Below are positions 55,229 through 62,340 of a stretch of 64,000 nt of DNA, piece after piece. This DNA comes from Erwinia pyri (GTDB lineage Bacteria; Pseudomonadota; Gammaproteobacteria; Enterobacterales; Enterobacteriaceae). The notes beneath the pieces are model-generated. The model made no database searches and was not told the origin of the DNA. It was given only the letters and a program-made list of their open reading frames with translations. Numbering within the stretch: the stretch's first letter is position 1; every line of letters starts with the position of its first letter. The translations under genes and the position numbers were made by a program. Location: positions 248,001 through 312,000 of the forward strand of contig NZ_CP132353.1 in NCBI RefSeq assembly GCF_030758455.1, in the 5' to 3' direction.

Positions 55229-55929
55229 GCTGTTTCCCCGGAGAGTGGCGTCACGGTCTGGACAGAGGTGACGGAACCTTGTGATAAGTGAACGATGCGG
55301 CTGGCAAGCATCTCTGCCTCGCTGCGGTCGTGCGTGACGTAAACGGCGGTGGTGCCGAGCTGGCGCAGCAGGCTGCTCATTTCACGGCACAAGGATTCAC
55401 GCAAGTCGCGGTCGAGGTTTGAGAGCGGCTCATCAAACAGCAGAATGCCCGGCTCGGCGATAATCGCGCGGGCCAGGGCAACACGCTGCTGCTGGCCGCC
55501 AGAAAGGTCTGCCGGACGGCGTAGCGCAAAGTTGGCGAGCCCAACCCGTTCAAGGGCGATCATCGTTTTAGTCAGCCGCTCGGCAGTGTTCACGCGGCGC
55601 ATCAGCAGGGGAAAACCCACATTCTGCGCCACGGTCATGTGGGGCCACAGCGCATAGTCCTGAAATACCATGCCGATATCGCGCTGCTCCGGCGGCAGGG
55701 CGCTTTTCGCACTGGCGATCAGGCGGTTACCGAAGTGGATCTCACCTTGCTGCGGCTGCAACAGGCCCGCCAGCAATTTAAGCAGGGTACTTTTTCCACA
55801 GCCGGAAGGGCCAAGCAGCGCCACGGTAGTGCCGCTTTCGACTCTCAGGTCGAGCTGCTGCAGTACGGTGTGAGTGCCAAAAGCGTAGCGAACGCCTTTC
55901 AGCTCTATGGTGGTGGGAGCGCGCGTCAT
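55225..55929 (-). CDS. ABC transporter ATPase, first gene of the importer operon
   Basis: A 234-residue ATPase with Walker A GPSGCGKST, Q-loop VFQDYALWPHM, signature LSGGQQQR, Walker B ILLFDEPLSNLD and the switch His in THDRSEAE. It lacks the C-terminal TOBE extension of the longer FbpC/AfuC proteins. ATG 55929 is chosen over GTG 55956 because its ATG overlaps the stop of an upstream 29-codon leader frame (ATGA), implying translational coupling. The order ATPase, binding protein, permease is unusual among importers of this class, which normally begin with the binding protein. Confidence 0.87.
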   Translation of the reverse strand: MTRAPTTIELKGVRYAFGTHTVLQQLDLRVESGTTVALLGPSGCGKSTLLKLLAGLLQPQQGEIHFGNRLIASAKSALPPEQRDIGMVFQDYALWPHMTVAQNVGFPLLMRRVNTAERLTKTMIALERVGLANFALRRPADLSGGQQQRVALARAIIAEPGILLFDEPLSNLDRDLRESLCREMSSLLRQLGTTAVYVTHDRSEAEMLASRIVHLSQGSVTSVQTVTPLSGETA

Positions 55930-56015
55930 AAGGCGGCCTTGTGAGGAAACAGGCACGGCCCCGCCAGCCGGAGCGGACGGTTCGCGCTCTCCCTGGGGGA
56001 AATCAGGAGAGCCAT
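55926..56015 (-). CDS. 29-codon leader ORF coupled to the ABC ATPase gene
   Basis: A short frame beginning at ATG 56015 behind a good Shine-Dalgarno (AGAGGA, eight bases upstream) and ending in TTATGA, so that its stop overlaps the ATPase start. The product (MALLISPRESANRPL and so on, 29 residues, Leu- and Pro-rich) resembles nothing I know. A hairpin, GCTCTCC with GGAGAGC, lies within its first codons. Layout is that of a regulatory leader peptide, but coding use is not proven. Confidence 0.45.
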   Translation of the reverse strand: MALLISPRESANRPLRLAGPCLFPHKAAL

Positions 56016-56175
56016 CAGTTTATCCTCTTTGGGATTTCATTAAGGCGGCAGTATAAGAGCGCTATGTGACGGATTTATGGCGGCAATTATCCCGAAGAGG
56101 CGAACGGGGATGAGAGAAAGCCGAAAAGCAGGGTATAGTTAACTCTCCCTTTTTGTTAACCGGTTCACGATTCCC

Positions 56176-57396
56176 ATGTCTGAGCAACCTGCGGCAGAAC
56201 CTGCTCAAAGCGGTTTACGCCTTAATTTGCGCATCATTTCCGTGGTGATATTTAATTTTGCCAGTTACCTGACCATCGGCCTGCCGCTGGCCGTTTTACC
56301 CGGCTATGTACATGATGTGATGGGCTACAGCGCCTTCTGGGCAGGGCTGGTGGTCAGCCTGCAATATTTCGCCACGCTGCTTAGCCGTCCTCACGCCGGT
56401 CGGTTTGCCGACCTGTGGGGGCCGAAAAAAGTGGTGGTCTTTGGGCTGTGCGGCTGTTTTCTCAGCGGGATCTGTTATGCGCTGGCGGCCTTTGGCGCCA
56501 GCCTGCCGGTGTTGAGCCTGGTGATGCTCTGCCTTGGACGGGTGATCCTGGGGATCGGGCAAAGTTTTACCGGGACAGGCTCTACCCTGTGGGGCGTTGG
56601 CGTGGTGGGGTCGCTGCATATTGGCCGCGTGATCTCCTGGAACGGCATCTTCACTTATGGCGCCATGGCTATCGGTGCTCCGCTGGGCGTGGGGATTTAT
56701 CGCTGGGGCGGACTGCTGCTGCTCGCAGGCATCATTATCGCCATTGCCCTGATTGCGATTCTCTTTGCGCTTCCCCGCCCCACGGTGAAAAGCAGCAAAG
56801 GTAAACAGCTGCCGTTCCGCGCCGTGCTGGGCAAGGTGTGGGGTTATGGCGTTCTGCTGGCGATGGGGTCGGCAGGATTCGGGGTGATTGCCACCTTTAT
56901 CACGCTATTTTATCAGGCCAAAGGGTGGGAAGGCGCCGCCTGGGCATTGACGCTTTTCAGCGGTGCTTTTGTCGGAACCCGCCTGCTCTTCCCCAATGCG
57001 ATTAACCGACACGGCGGGCTTAGCGTCGCGCTGGTCTGCTTTGCGGTAGAGGCGGTGGGCCTGTTTCTGGTCTGGGGGGCGGTCGATCCCTGGATGGCGA
57101 AACTGGGCGCATTCCTGACCGGGGCGGGCTTCTCGCTGGTGTTTCCGGCCATCGGCGTGGTGGCGGTTAAAGCCGTACCGCCACAGAATCAGGGCAGCGC
57201 GCTGGCGGCCTATACCACCTTTATGGATCTCTCTTTAGGGATAACCGGCCCTCTGGCCGGGTTTGCCATGAGCTATCTGGGAGTGCCGGTGATCTATCTG
57301 CTTAGCGGGCTGCTGGTCTGCGTGGCGATAGTGCTGACGGTCCGCCTGAAACGGACGCTGCGACGGCAAAAAGAGGCGCTGGGGGAACTCTCCTGA
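56176..57396 (+). CDS. yhhS: MFS transporter YhhS
   Basis: A 406-residue inner-membrane carrier with 12 predicted helices, nearly the E. coli YhhS length (405) and closely matching it: NFASYLTIGLPLAVLPGYVH, then LGRVILGIGQSFTGTGSTLW, and FSLVFPAIGVVAVKAVP. YhhS is an MFS protein implicated in arabinose and glyphosate-type efflux in E. coli; its natural role is unclear. No strong Shine-Dalgarno is seen before the ATG. It is divergent from the ABC operon and ends at a GGCGGC/GCCGCC hairpin. Confidence 0.9.
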   Translation: MSEQPAAEPAQSGLRLNLRIISVVIFNFASYLTIGLPLAVLPGYVHDVMGYSAFWAGLVVSLQYFATLLSRPHAGRFADLWGPKKVVVFGLCGCFLSGICYALAAFGASLPVLSLVMLCLGRVILGIGQSFTGTGSTLWGVGVVGSLHIGRVISWNGIFTYGAMAIGAPLGVGIYRWGGLLLLAGIIIAIALIAILFALPRPTVKSSKGKQLPFRAVLGKVWGYGVLLAMGSAGFGVIATFITLFYQAKGWEGAAWALTLFSGAFVGTRLLFPNAINRHGGLSVALVCFAVEAVGLFLVWGAVDPWMAKLGAFLTGAGFSLVFPAIGVVAVKAVPPQNQGSALAAYTTFMDLSLGITGPLAGFAMSYLGVPVIYLLSGLLVCVAIVLTVRLKRTLRRQKEALGELS

Positions 57397-57399
57397 AAA

Positions 57400-57454
57400 G
57401 GCGGCAGGCGCCGCCAAAGTGACACGGATAAGCCGGGGAACTACACCGCCCCGG
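57400..57454. other. Two hairpins between yhhS and the IolI-like gene
   Basis: GGCGGC-AGGC-GCCGCC at 57400-57415 and CCGGGG-N10-CCCCGG at 57433-57454 fill the gap between the convergent genes. Neither has a T-run. Confidence 0.5.
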
Positions 57455-58270
57455 TTAATCCTGCAGGAAAGCGATACTGCGGCGGATCTCCTGCTCAATA
57501 TCTTCCGCTGTCCAGTTCTCCATCACCGAAGAGAAGGGTTCAAAGGCGTAGACGCCCCGGTAACCCATCCGCTCCAGACGCTGTACCTGGGTGGCCGTAT
57601 TCAGCAGGTCACCCTCTGTCAGCATGATCCGTTCTTCATCCGTGAGTTCGCTGGTTGGACGGCTGTCTTCCACGCCGGAAAGGTGGACCAGCCCGATCGC
57701 CTTGATATCGATCCCCTTTTCAAATTCCTCTTCAGCATTTTCATACAGATGATGATGGAAGGTATCCAGTAACAGGCGGAAAGGGAGATTGGCCTCACGG
57801 ATCAGCTTCTGTGCTTTAACCGCGGAGCGCAGCGAGCTGACCTGGAAGCCCAGCGGCTCTACCAGCCCTTCAATCCCATAGCGGGCAAACAGCGGGGCCA
57901 GCGTTTTCAGGGCAGCAAGCGTCTCCTCCTCGGAAACTGGCGTACCGTCGTTCAGCGGGCAGAGCACCAGCGCTTTGGCACCCACTCCCTGAGCATCCTT
58001 CAGCAATCCTTCCGTCTTCGCCAGCAGCGCTTCATTTATCTGATTAAAGGGGTAAACGGCATTGATGGTGGCAATTTCCAGCCCATAGCGCAGCGCCAGG
58101 GCCTTCACTTCCGCATGCGTGAGATTATCCGTCACGCTGCCTCCGCGCATATCGTTGCGCAGTTCGACTTTAGTCAGGCCGAGCTTATGCACCAGCTGGA
58201 AAAATTGTTCGATAGTGAGACCGGGGGCAATTTTTCGGTTAATACAGAAACGGGTGGGATCAATAGCCAT
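57455..58270 (-). CDS. TIM-barrel isomerase, IolI-like
   Basis: A 271-residue sugar-phosphate isomerase/epimerase-type TIM barrel. Metal-site segments are present: VELRND, the Glu in LVEPLGFQ, LLLDTFHHHLYENAEEE with Asp and His, LVHLSGVEDSRP, and the final Glu in VYAFEPFS. IolI isomerases interconvert inosose isomers in inositol breakdown (scyllo- and D-chiro-related). It is close to the B. subtilis IolI length of 278. AGGAG precedes the ATG. It is divergent from iolA within an inositol cluster. IolE-type dehydratase is unlikely, since the IolE start and length differ. Confidence 0.8.
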   Translation of the reverse strand: MAIDPTRFCINRKIAPGLTIEQFFQLVHKLGLTKVELRNDMRGGSVTDNLTHAEVKALALRYGLEIATINAVYPFNQINEALLAKTEGLLKDAQGVGAKALVLCPLNDGTPVSEEETLAALKTLAPLFARYGIEGLVEPLGFQVSSLRSAVKAQKLIREANLPFRLLLDTFHHHLYENAEEEFEKGIDIKAIGLVHLSGVEDSRPTSELTDEERIMLTEGDLLNTATQVQRLERMGYRGVYAFEPFSSVMENWTAEDIEQEIRRSIAFLQD

Positions 58271-58368
58271 TTTACTGCTCCTGCAAGTGGAGAAAGAAAG
58301 GATCGTTAAGCCGCGAGGCTCGCCATACAGGCGGCGTTCTCAGGTTATGGCGTATAAAAGAACATTTA

Positions 58369-58392
58369 TTTCATGATTGGTGAATTATGAAA
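58369..58392. promoter_or_regulatory. Inverted repeat TTTCAT/ATGAAA near the IolI-like promoter
   Basis: TTTCAT and ATGAAA are separated by 12 bases. The same arms with a six-base spacer occur upstream of the RpiR gene, so this may be a site of that regulator. Confidence 0.4.
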
Positions 58393-58462
58393 TTTAAATT
58401 TTTGGATCGTCCTCGCAAAATTTCGTTTTATTGCGCTCTTTAACGGGCCCAGGCGGTTGATT

Positions 58463-58478
58463 TGTGAGCCATATCGCA
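58463..58478. promoter_or_regulatory. CRP-like site between the IolI-like gene and iolA
   Basis: TGTGA-N6-TCGCA has one mismatch from TGTGA-N6-TCACA and lies midway in the divergent region of an inositol catabolic cluster. Confidence 0.5.
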
Positions 58479-58745
58479 ACGCCATACAGAGAACGGGTGC
58501 TGATTTATAAAAGGTCGAAAGCCGCAGCCACCTTGCGCTAAGCCCTTTTTCTTTCTGTTGTGATCATGCAGGCGTGACTGTAGCGCCCCGACAGAGAAAA
58601 ATGCGATCTGCTCCGCTAAAAATGAATTTTCTAAAGTGAATTATTTGAAAAATTTGTTCCAATATAATAGTGTCGTAGCACGCATTCGGGATTTCTCCGG
58701 TCAGGCCACGGCCTGCAGGAATACTCACATTAAAGAGGCCAGAAC

Positions 58746-60251
58746 ATGACTATCGTAGGAAACTTTATTGGCGGAAAAACATCTCTGAGCGCCAGCAATG
58801 AAACCATTCCGGTTTACGATCCGGCGAGCGGCAAACCAGTGCGCGAGCTGACGCAAAGCAGCGCAGAGGAAGTAACAAAAGCGATTGAAGTGGCGCATAA
58901 CGCTTTTGATGCGTGGTCCCGCACCTCGCCGCTGCGCCGCGCGCGCGTTATGTTCAATTTTAAAACGCTGATGGAAGCGCACCGTGAAGAGCTGGCTGCG
59001 CTGATTGTCAGCGAGCACGGTAAAGTCTGGTCTGACGCGCTGGGGGAACTGACCCGCGGCATCGAGGTGATTGAATATGCCTGCGGTATCCCTCACCTGA
59101 TCAAAGGTGAAAACTCTGCTGACGTGGCAACCGGCGTGGACAGCTATTCCCTGATGCAGCCGCTGGGCGTGGTGGCCGGGATTACCCCATTCAACTTCCC
59201 GGCCATGGTGCCACTATGGATGTTCCCGATCGCGCTGGCCTGCGGCAACACATTTGTGCTGAAGCCGCCGGCGCTGGATCCTTCAGCCTCAGTACGTATG
59301 GCAGAACTGCTGACCGAAGCGGGCCTGCCGGATGGCGTATTCAACGTTATCCACTGTTCTAACGAAGATGCAGAGCAGCTCTATACCGATCCGCGCGTGC
59401 AGGCCGTGAGCTTTGTTGGCTCTTCCGGCGTGGCGGAGCACATCTATAAAACCGCCAGCGCCCACGGTAAGCGTGTTCAGGCTTTTGGCGCGGCAAAAAA
59501 TCACGCCATTGTGATGCCGGATGCTGATCTGGAAAGCACCGTAAACGCCATCATGGGCGGCGCGTTTGGCTCCGCTGGGGAACGCTGCATGGCGCTGCCG
59601 GTGGTGGTCGCGGTTGGCGATGATACCGCAGATAAATTAGTGGCCGCCCTGACGCCGCTGGTTAAAGCCCTGCGCGTCGGGCCTGGCATAAAGAAAGGCA
59701 GCGAAGAGAACGAAATGGGGCCGGTTGTCTCTGCCGCGCACCAGAAAAAAGTGCTGGGTTACATCGACCAGGGCGAGCAGGAAGGCGCGAAGCTGATGGT
59801 GGATGGTCGTCACTGCCAGGTGGAAGGCTATAGCGAAGGCTACTACGTTGGCGGCACGCTGTTCGATAACGTCACAGCTGATATGGTTATCTGGCGTGAA
59901 GAGATCTTTGGACCAGTGCTCAGCATCATGCGCGCACCAGACTATGCCACGGCCCTGAAGCTGGTCAACAGCCATGAATTTGGCAACGGCAGCGCCATCT
60001 TCACCAGCAATGGTCACACCGGGCGTGATTTTGTGCGTGAAGTGCAGGCCGGGATGGTTGGCGTAAACGTGCCGGTGCCGGTACCGATGGCTTTCCACAG
60101 CTTTGGCGGCTGGAAGCGCTCCGTCTTTGGCGCCCTGAACGTGCACGGGCCAGACGGCGTGCGTTTCTATACCCGCATGAAAACTGCCACCGTGCGCTGG
60201 CCGAGCGGTCAGAAAACCGTTTCAGAGTTCAGCATGCCAACGCTGGGTTAA
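58746..60251 (+). CDS. iolA: Methylmalonate-semialdehyde dehydrogenase (CoA-acylating)
   Basis: A 501-residue aldehyde-dehydrogenase-fold enzyme that converts malonate semialdehyde to acetyl-CoA and CO2 at the end of inositol breakdown. The catalytic Cys281 sits in GSAGERCMALPVVV, and the cofactor region reads GVVAGITPFNFPAMVPLWMF. The general-base Glu of ordinary aldehyde dehydrogenases is replaced by Asn in AAKNHAIVMPDAD, a hallmark of this CoA-dependent class. AGAGG precedes the ATG. iolB follows after 22 bases, so they form an operon. Confidence 0.95.
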   Translation: MTIVGNFIGGKTSLSASNETIPVYDPASGKPVRELTQSSAEEVTKAIEVAHNAFDAWSRTSPLRRARVMFNFKTLMEAHREELAALIVSEHGKVWSDALGELTRGIEVIEYACGIPHLIKGENSADVATGVDSYSLMQPLGVVAGITPFNFPAMVPLWMFPIALACGNTFVLKPPALDPSASVRMAELLTEAGLPDGVFNVIHCSNEDAEQLYTDPRVQAVSFVGSSGVAEHIYKTASAHGKRVQAFGAAKNHAIVMPDADLESTVNAIMGGAFGSAGERCMALPVVVAVGDDTADKLVAALTPLVKALRVGPGIKKGSEENEMGPVVSAAHQKKVLGYIDQGEQEGAKLMVDGRHCQVEGYSEGYYVGGTLFDNVTADMVIWREEIFGPVLSIMRAPDYATALKLVNSHEFGNGSAIFTSNGHTGRDFVREVQAGMVGVNVPVPVPMAFHSFGGWKRSVFGALNVHGPDGVRFYTRMKTATVRWPSGQKTVSEFSMPTLG

Positions 60252-60273
60252 TCCACGAGCAGGGGAAAGCAGA

Positions 60274-61092
60274 ATGTCATTGCTTAACAAAGTAAAGCAA
60301 CCGGATGCGCAAGGGCGCATCCAGCATGTTACTCCCAGTAGCGCGAGCTGGCGCTACGTGGGCTTTGATGCTTACCAGCTGGAAAAAGGGCAGACGCTGC
60401 AGCTGGAGAGTGGTGATAGAGAGCTCTGTCTGGTGCTGGTAGCGGGGCTGGCTTCGGTGAAAACGCTGCACGCGGAGTTCCCCGGCATCGGCAAGCGCAT
60501 GTCTCCTTTTGAGCGCACGCCGCCTTATTCCGTCTACGTGCCAAATCACGACAAGGTTGAAGTTTACGCGGAGTCGGATCTGGAGCTGGCCGTGTGTAAC
60601 GCGCCGGGGAAAGGGACGCTACCCGCCAGGCTGATTACCCCTGCCGACGTGGGCGTGGAGCAGCGTGGCAAAGGCCGCAACAGGCGGCTGGTGCACAATA
60701 TTCTGCCTGACGACAAGCCAGCGGACAGCCTGCTGGTGGTGGAAGTCTATACCGATGAAGGGGATACCAGCTCCTACCCCAGCCATAAACACGATCGGGA
60801 AGACTCAGAGTCGGAAACCTATCTGGAAGAGACCTATTACCACCGCTTCAATCCGGAACAGGGTTTTGCCATGCAGCGCGTCTATACGGACGATCGCTCG
60901 CTGGATGAGTGCATGGCCGTCTACAACCGCGATGTGGTCACCGTTCCGCGTGGCTACCACCCGGTTGCGACTATTGCCGGCTACGATAATTATTATCTGA
61001 ACGTGATGGCAGGGCCGGTAAGATTATGGAAGTTTAGCTGGGAGAAAGATCACGCCTGGATTAACAGCGAGGCGTATCCGCGCGAAAAATAG
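60274..61092 (+). CDS. iolB: 5-deoxy-glucuronate isomerase
   Basis: A 272-residue bicupin of the KduI/IolB family that isomerises 5-deoxy-D-glucuronate to 2-deoxy-5-keto-D-gluconate in inositol catabolism. Visible marks are ERTPPYSVYVPNHDKVEVYA, YPSHKHDREDSESETYLEET with metal-binding His and Glu, and GYHPVATIAGYDNYYLNVMAG near the end. A GGGGAAAG ribosome site precedes the ATG, 22 bases downstream of iolA, and a strong terminator follows. Confidence 0.96.
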   Translation: MSLLNKVKQPDAQGRIQHVTPSSASWRYVGFDAYQLEKGQTLQLESGDRELCLVLVAGLASVKTLHAEFPGIGKRMSPFERTPPYSVYVPNHDKVEVYAESDLELAVCNAPGKGTLPARLITPADVGVEQRGKGRNRRLVHNILPDDKPADSLLVVEVYTDEGDTSSYPSHKHDREDSESETYLEETYYHRFNPEQGFAMQRVYTDDRSLDECMAVYNRDVVTVPRGYHPVATIAGYDNYYLNVMAGPVRLWKFSWEKDHAWINSEAYPREK

Positions 61093-61117
61093 TCCCGGAA
61101 AAATGAAACGAGTCAGC

Positions 61118-61149
61118 AAAAAACGGGTGGAATTTTCCACCCGTTTTTT
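61118..61149. terminator. Bidirectional terminator between iolB and the RpiR gene
   Basis: AAAAAACGGGTGGAA and TTCCACCCGTTTTTT form a 15-base perfect stem around TT, with A- and T-runs built in. It ends on the stop codon of the minus-strand regulator. Confidence 0.92.
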
Positions 61150-61991
61150 TATGCTTTTCCGACATTGTTCAGCGCCAGCGAAACGGCCAGCGTCTGGGCA
61201 AGACAGAGGGAAGCAACCTGCGAACGGAAACCATCCACCTGCGCTTCACGCACCACAAAGCAGACGTCGCTGAAGGCCGCAAGCGGGCTGACCTGACTGT
61301 CGGTGATGGCAATCAGGTGCGCACCACGCTTGGCACCCAGCTCAACCAGCTCTACCGCTTCCCGCGCATACGGCGAGTAGCTGATGGCAATCACCACGTC
61401 CCTGGGGTTCACCATGCTTAACTGCTCGGTGAACATGCCGCCGAGACCATCGATCAGAAAGGCGCGGCGCTCCAGGTGGCGCAGCGCATAGGTCAGATAA
61501 GAAGCGACGCTGAAAGAGCGGCGCAGACCAATCACGTAGATATTTTCCGCCTCATTAAGCAGCTCTACCGCTTTATTCAACTGCTCAGGATTGGTCTGCA
61601 TCGCCAGCTGCTGCAGCGCCTGCGAGTTTACCATAGTGAACACGTTAAGAATTTCAGCCGGGTTTTCAGGCGGCGTGGCCGACTCGTCCGTTGAGGTCTG
61701 GCGGAACAGGCGCGCGCGTTCGGTATAATTCACCGTCTCTTCCATCAGATGCTGACGGAAAACCTGTTTCATCTCGTTGAAGCCGCTGAAGCCAAAGGCG
61801 TTAGAGAAGCGGATCAGCGTGGAGGGCGGCACGTCAGCCTGTTGTGCAATGGAGGCCACGGTGTCAAAAGCGATGCTGTTGCTGTTGTCGAGAATATAGC
61901 GAGCAACCTGTTTCAGGCGCTTACTCAAAGTATCATAGCGACGACGGATGTCGTCCTGTAACAGGGAAAGCTGCGTCGGATTATTGGTCAT
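61149..61991 (-). CDS. iolR: RpiR-family regulator, probable IolR
   Basis: A 280-residue regulator with an RpiR helix-turn-helix at residues 35-75 (VASIAQQADVPPSTLIRFSN) and a SIS sugar-phosphate-binding domain at about 130-265 (NIYVIGLRRSFSVASYLTY, then VIAISYSPYAREAVELVEL). In Salmonella the inositol repressor IolR belongs to this family and responds to a phosphorylated inositol intermediate, so the symbol rests on family and location. It sits between iolB and iolC. The ribosome site is weak. A TTTCAT-N6-ATGAAA repeat lies 100 bases upstream. Confidence 0.87.
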   Translation of the reverse strand: MTNNPTQLSLLQDDIRRRYDTLSKRLKQVARYILDNSNSIAFDTVASIAQQADVPPSTLIRFSNAFGFSGFNEMKQVFRQHLMEETVNYTERARLFRQTSTDESATPPENPAEILNVFTMVNSQALQQLAMQTNPEQLNKAVELLNEAENIYVIGLRRSFSVASYLTYALRHLERRAFLIDGLGGMFTEQLSMVNPRDVVIAISYSPYAREAVELVELGAKRGAHLIAITDSQVSPLAAFSDVCFVVREAQVDGFRSQVASLCLAQTLAVSLALNNVGKA

Positions 61992-62340
61992 TACTTCGGC
62001 TCACCAGATAAAATAAGTCATCTTCTTCTGGTCGATATTCTATCAGATGAACAAAAAATTTCACTTGCTAACGAAAAACAGGGGATCTATTTCATCGGGT
62101 TATGAAACGAATCACAGATTGAAGGGGTAAAAAGGCGCGCCAGAGGTATTTTTAGTTCGCGTTGTGAAATAAGAACATCAGGCGGATCGGAAACGGGAGG
62201 GGATCATGGCGGCTAACAGAGTGCAGAGGGAAAGAGAAAGCCCGTTCAGGGTCAGCATCCTTGCCGACCATTTCTTCAGGCTTTTGTCCTGTAAGGGTGG
62301 GCTTCATAAAAGTTCATGACAGCCCTTCATCCCCGGAGGT
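61992..62340. other. RpiR gene upstream region, no gene seen
   Basis: A 349-base gap between iolC and the regulator gene. It contains the inverted repeat TTTCAT-CGGGTT-ATGAAA at 62090-62107 and AT-rich sequence suited to the regulator's promoter. No terminator for iolC is obvious. Confidence 0.5.
62090..62107. promoter_or_regulatory. Candidate IolR autoregulatory site
   Basis: TTTCAT-N6-ATGAAA, an 18-base dyad about 100 bases upstream of the regulator start; its arms recur in the iolA divergon. Confidence 0.45.

Larger units (their letters stand above)
58271..58745. other. Inositol divergon control region
   Basis: This 475-base gap holds the promoters of the IolI-like gene and iolA and no gene. 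It contains a CRP-like site, a TTTCAT-N12-ATGAAA repeat and a TATAAT at 58663-58668 that would give iolA a leader of about 70 bases. Confidence 0.6.

Noticed and set aside
55930-56040. Riboswitch (thiamine-type) ahead of the ABC operon
   Set aside because: The leader lacks the conserved THI-box sequence; the visible structure is one hairpin within a short coding frame.
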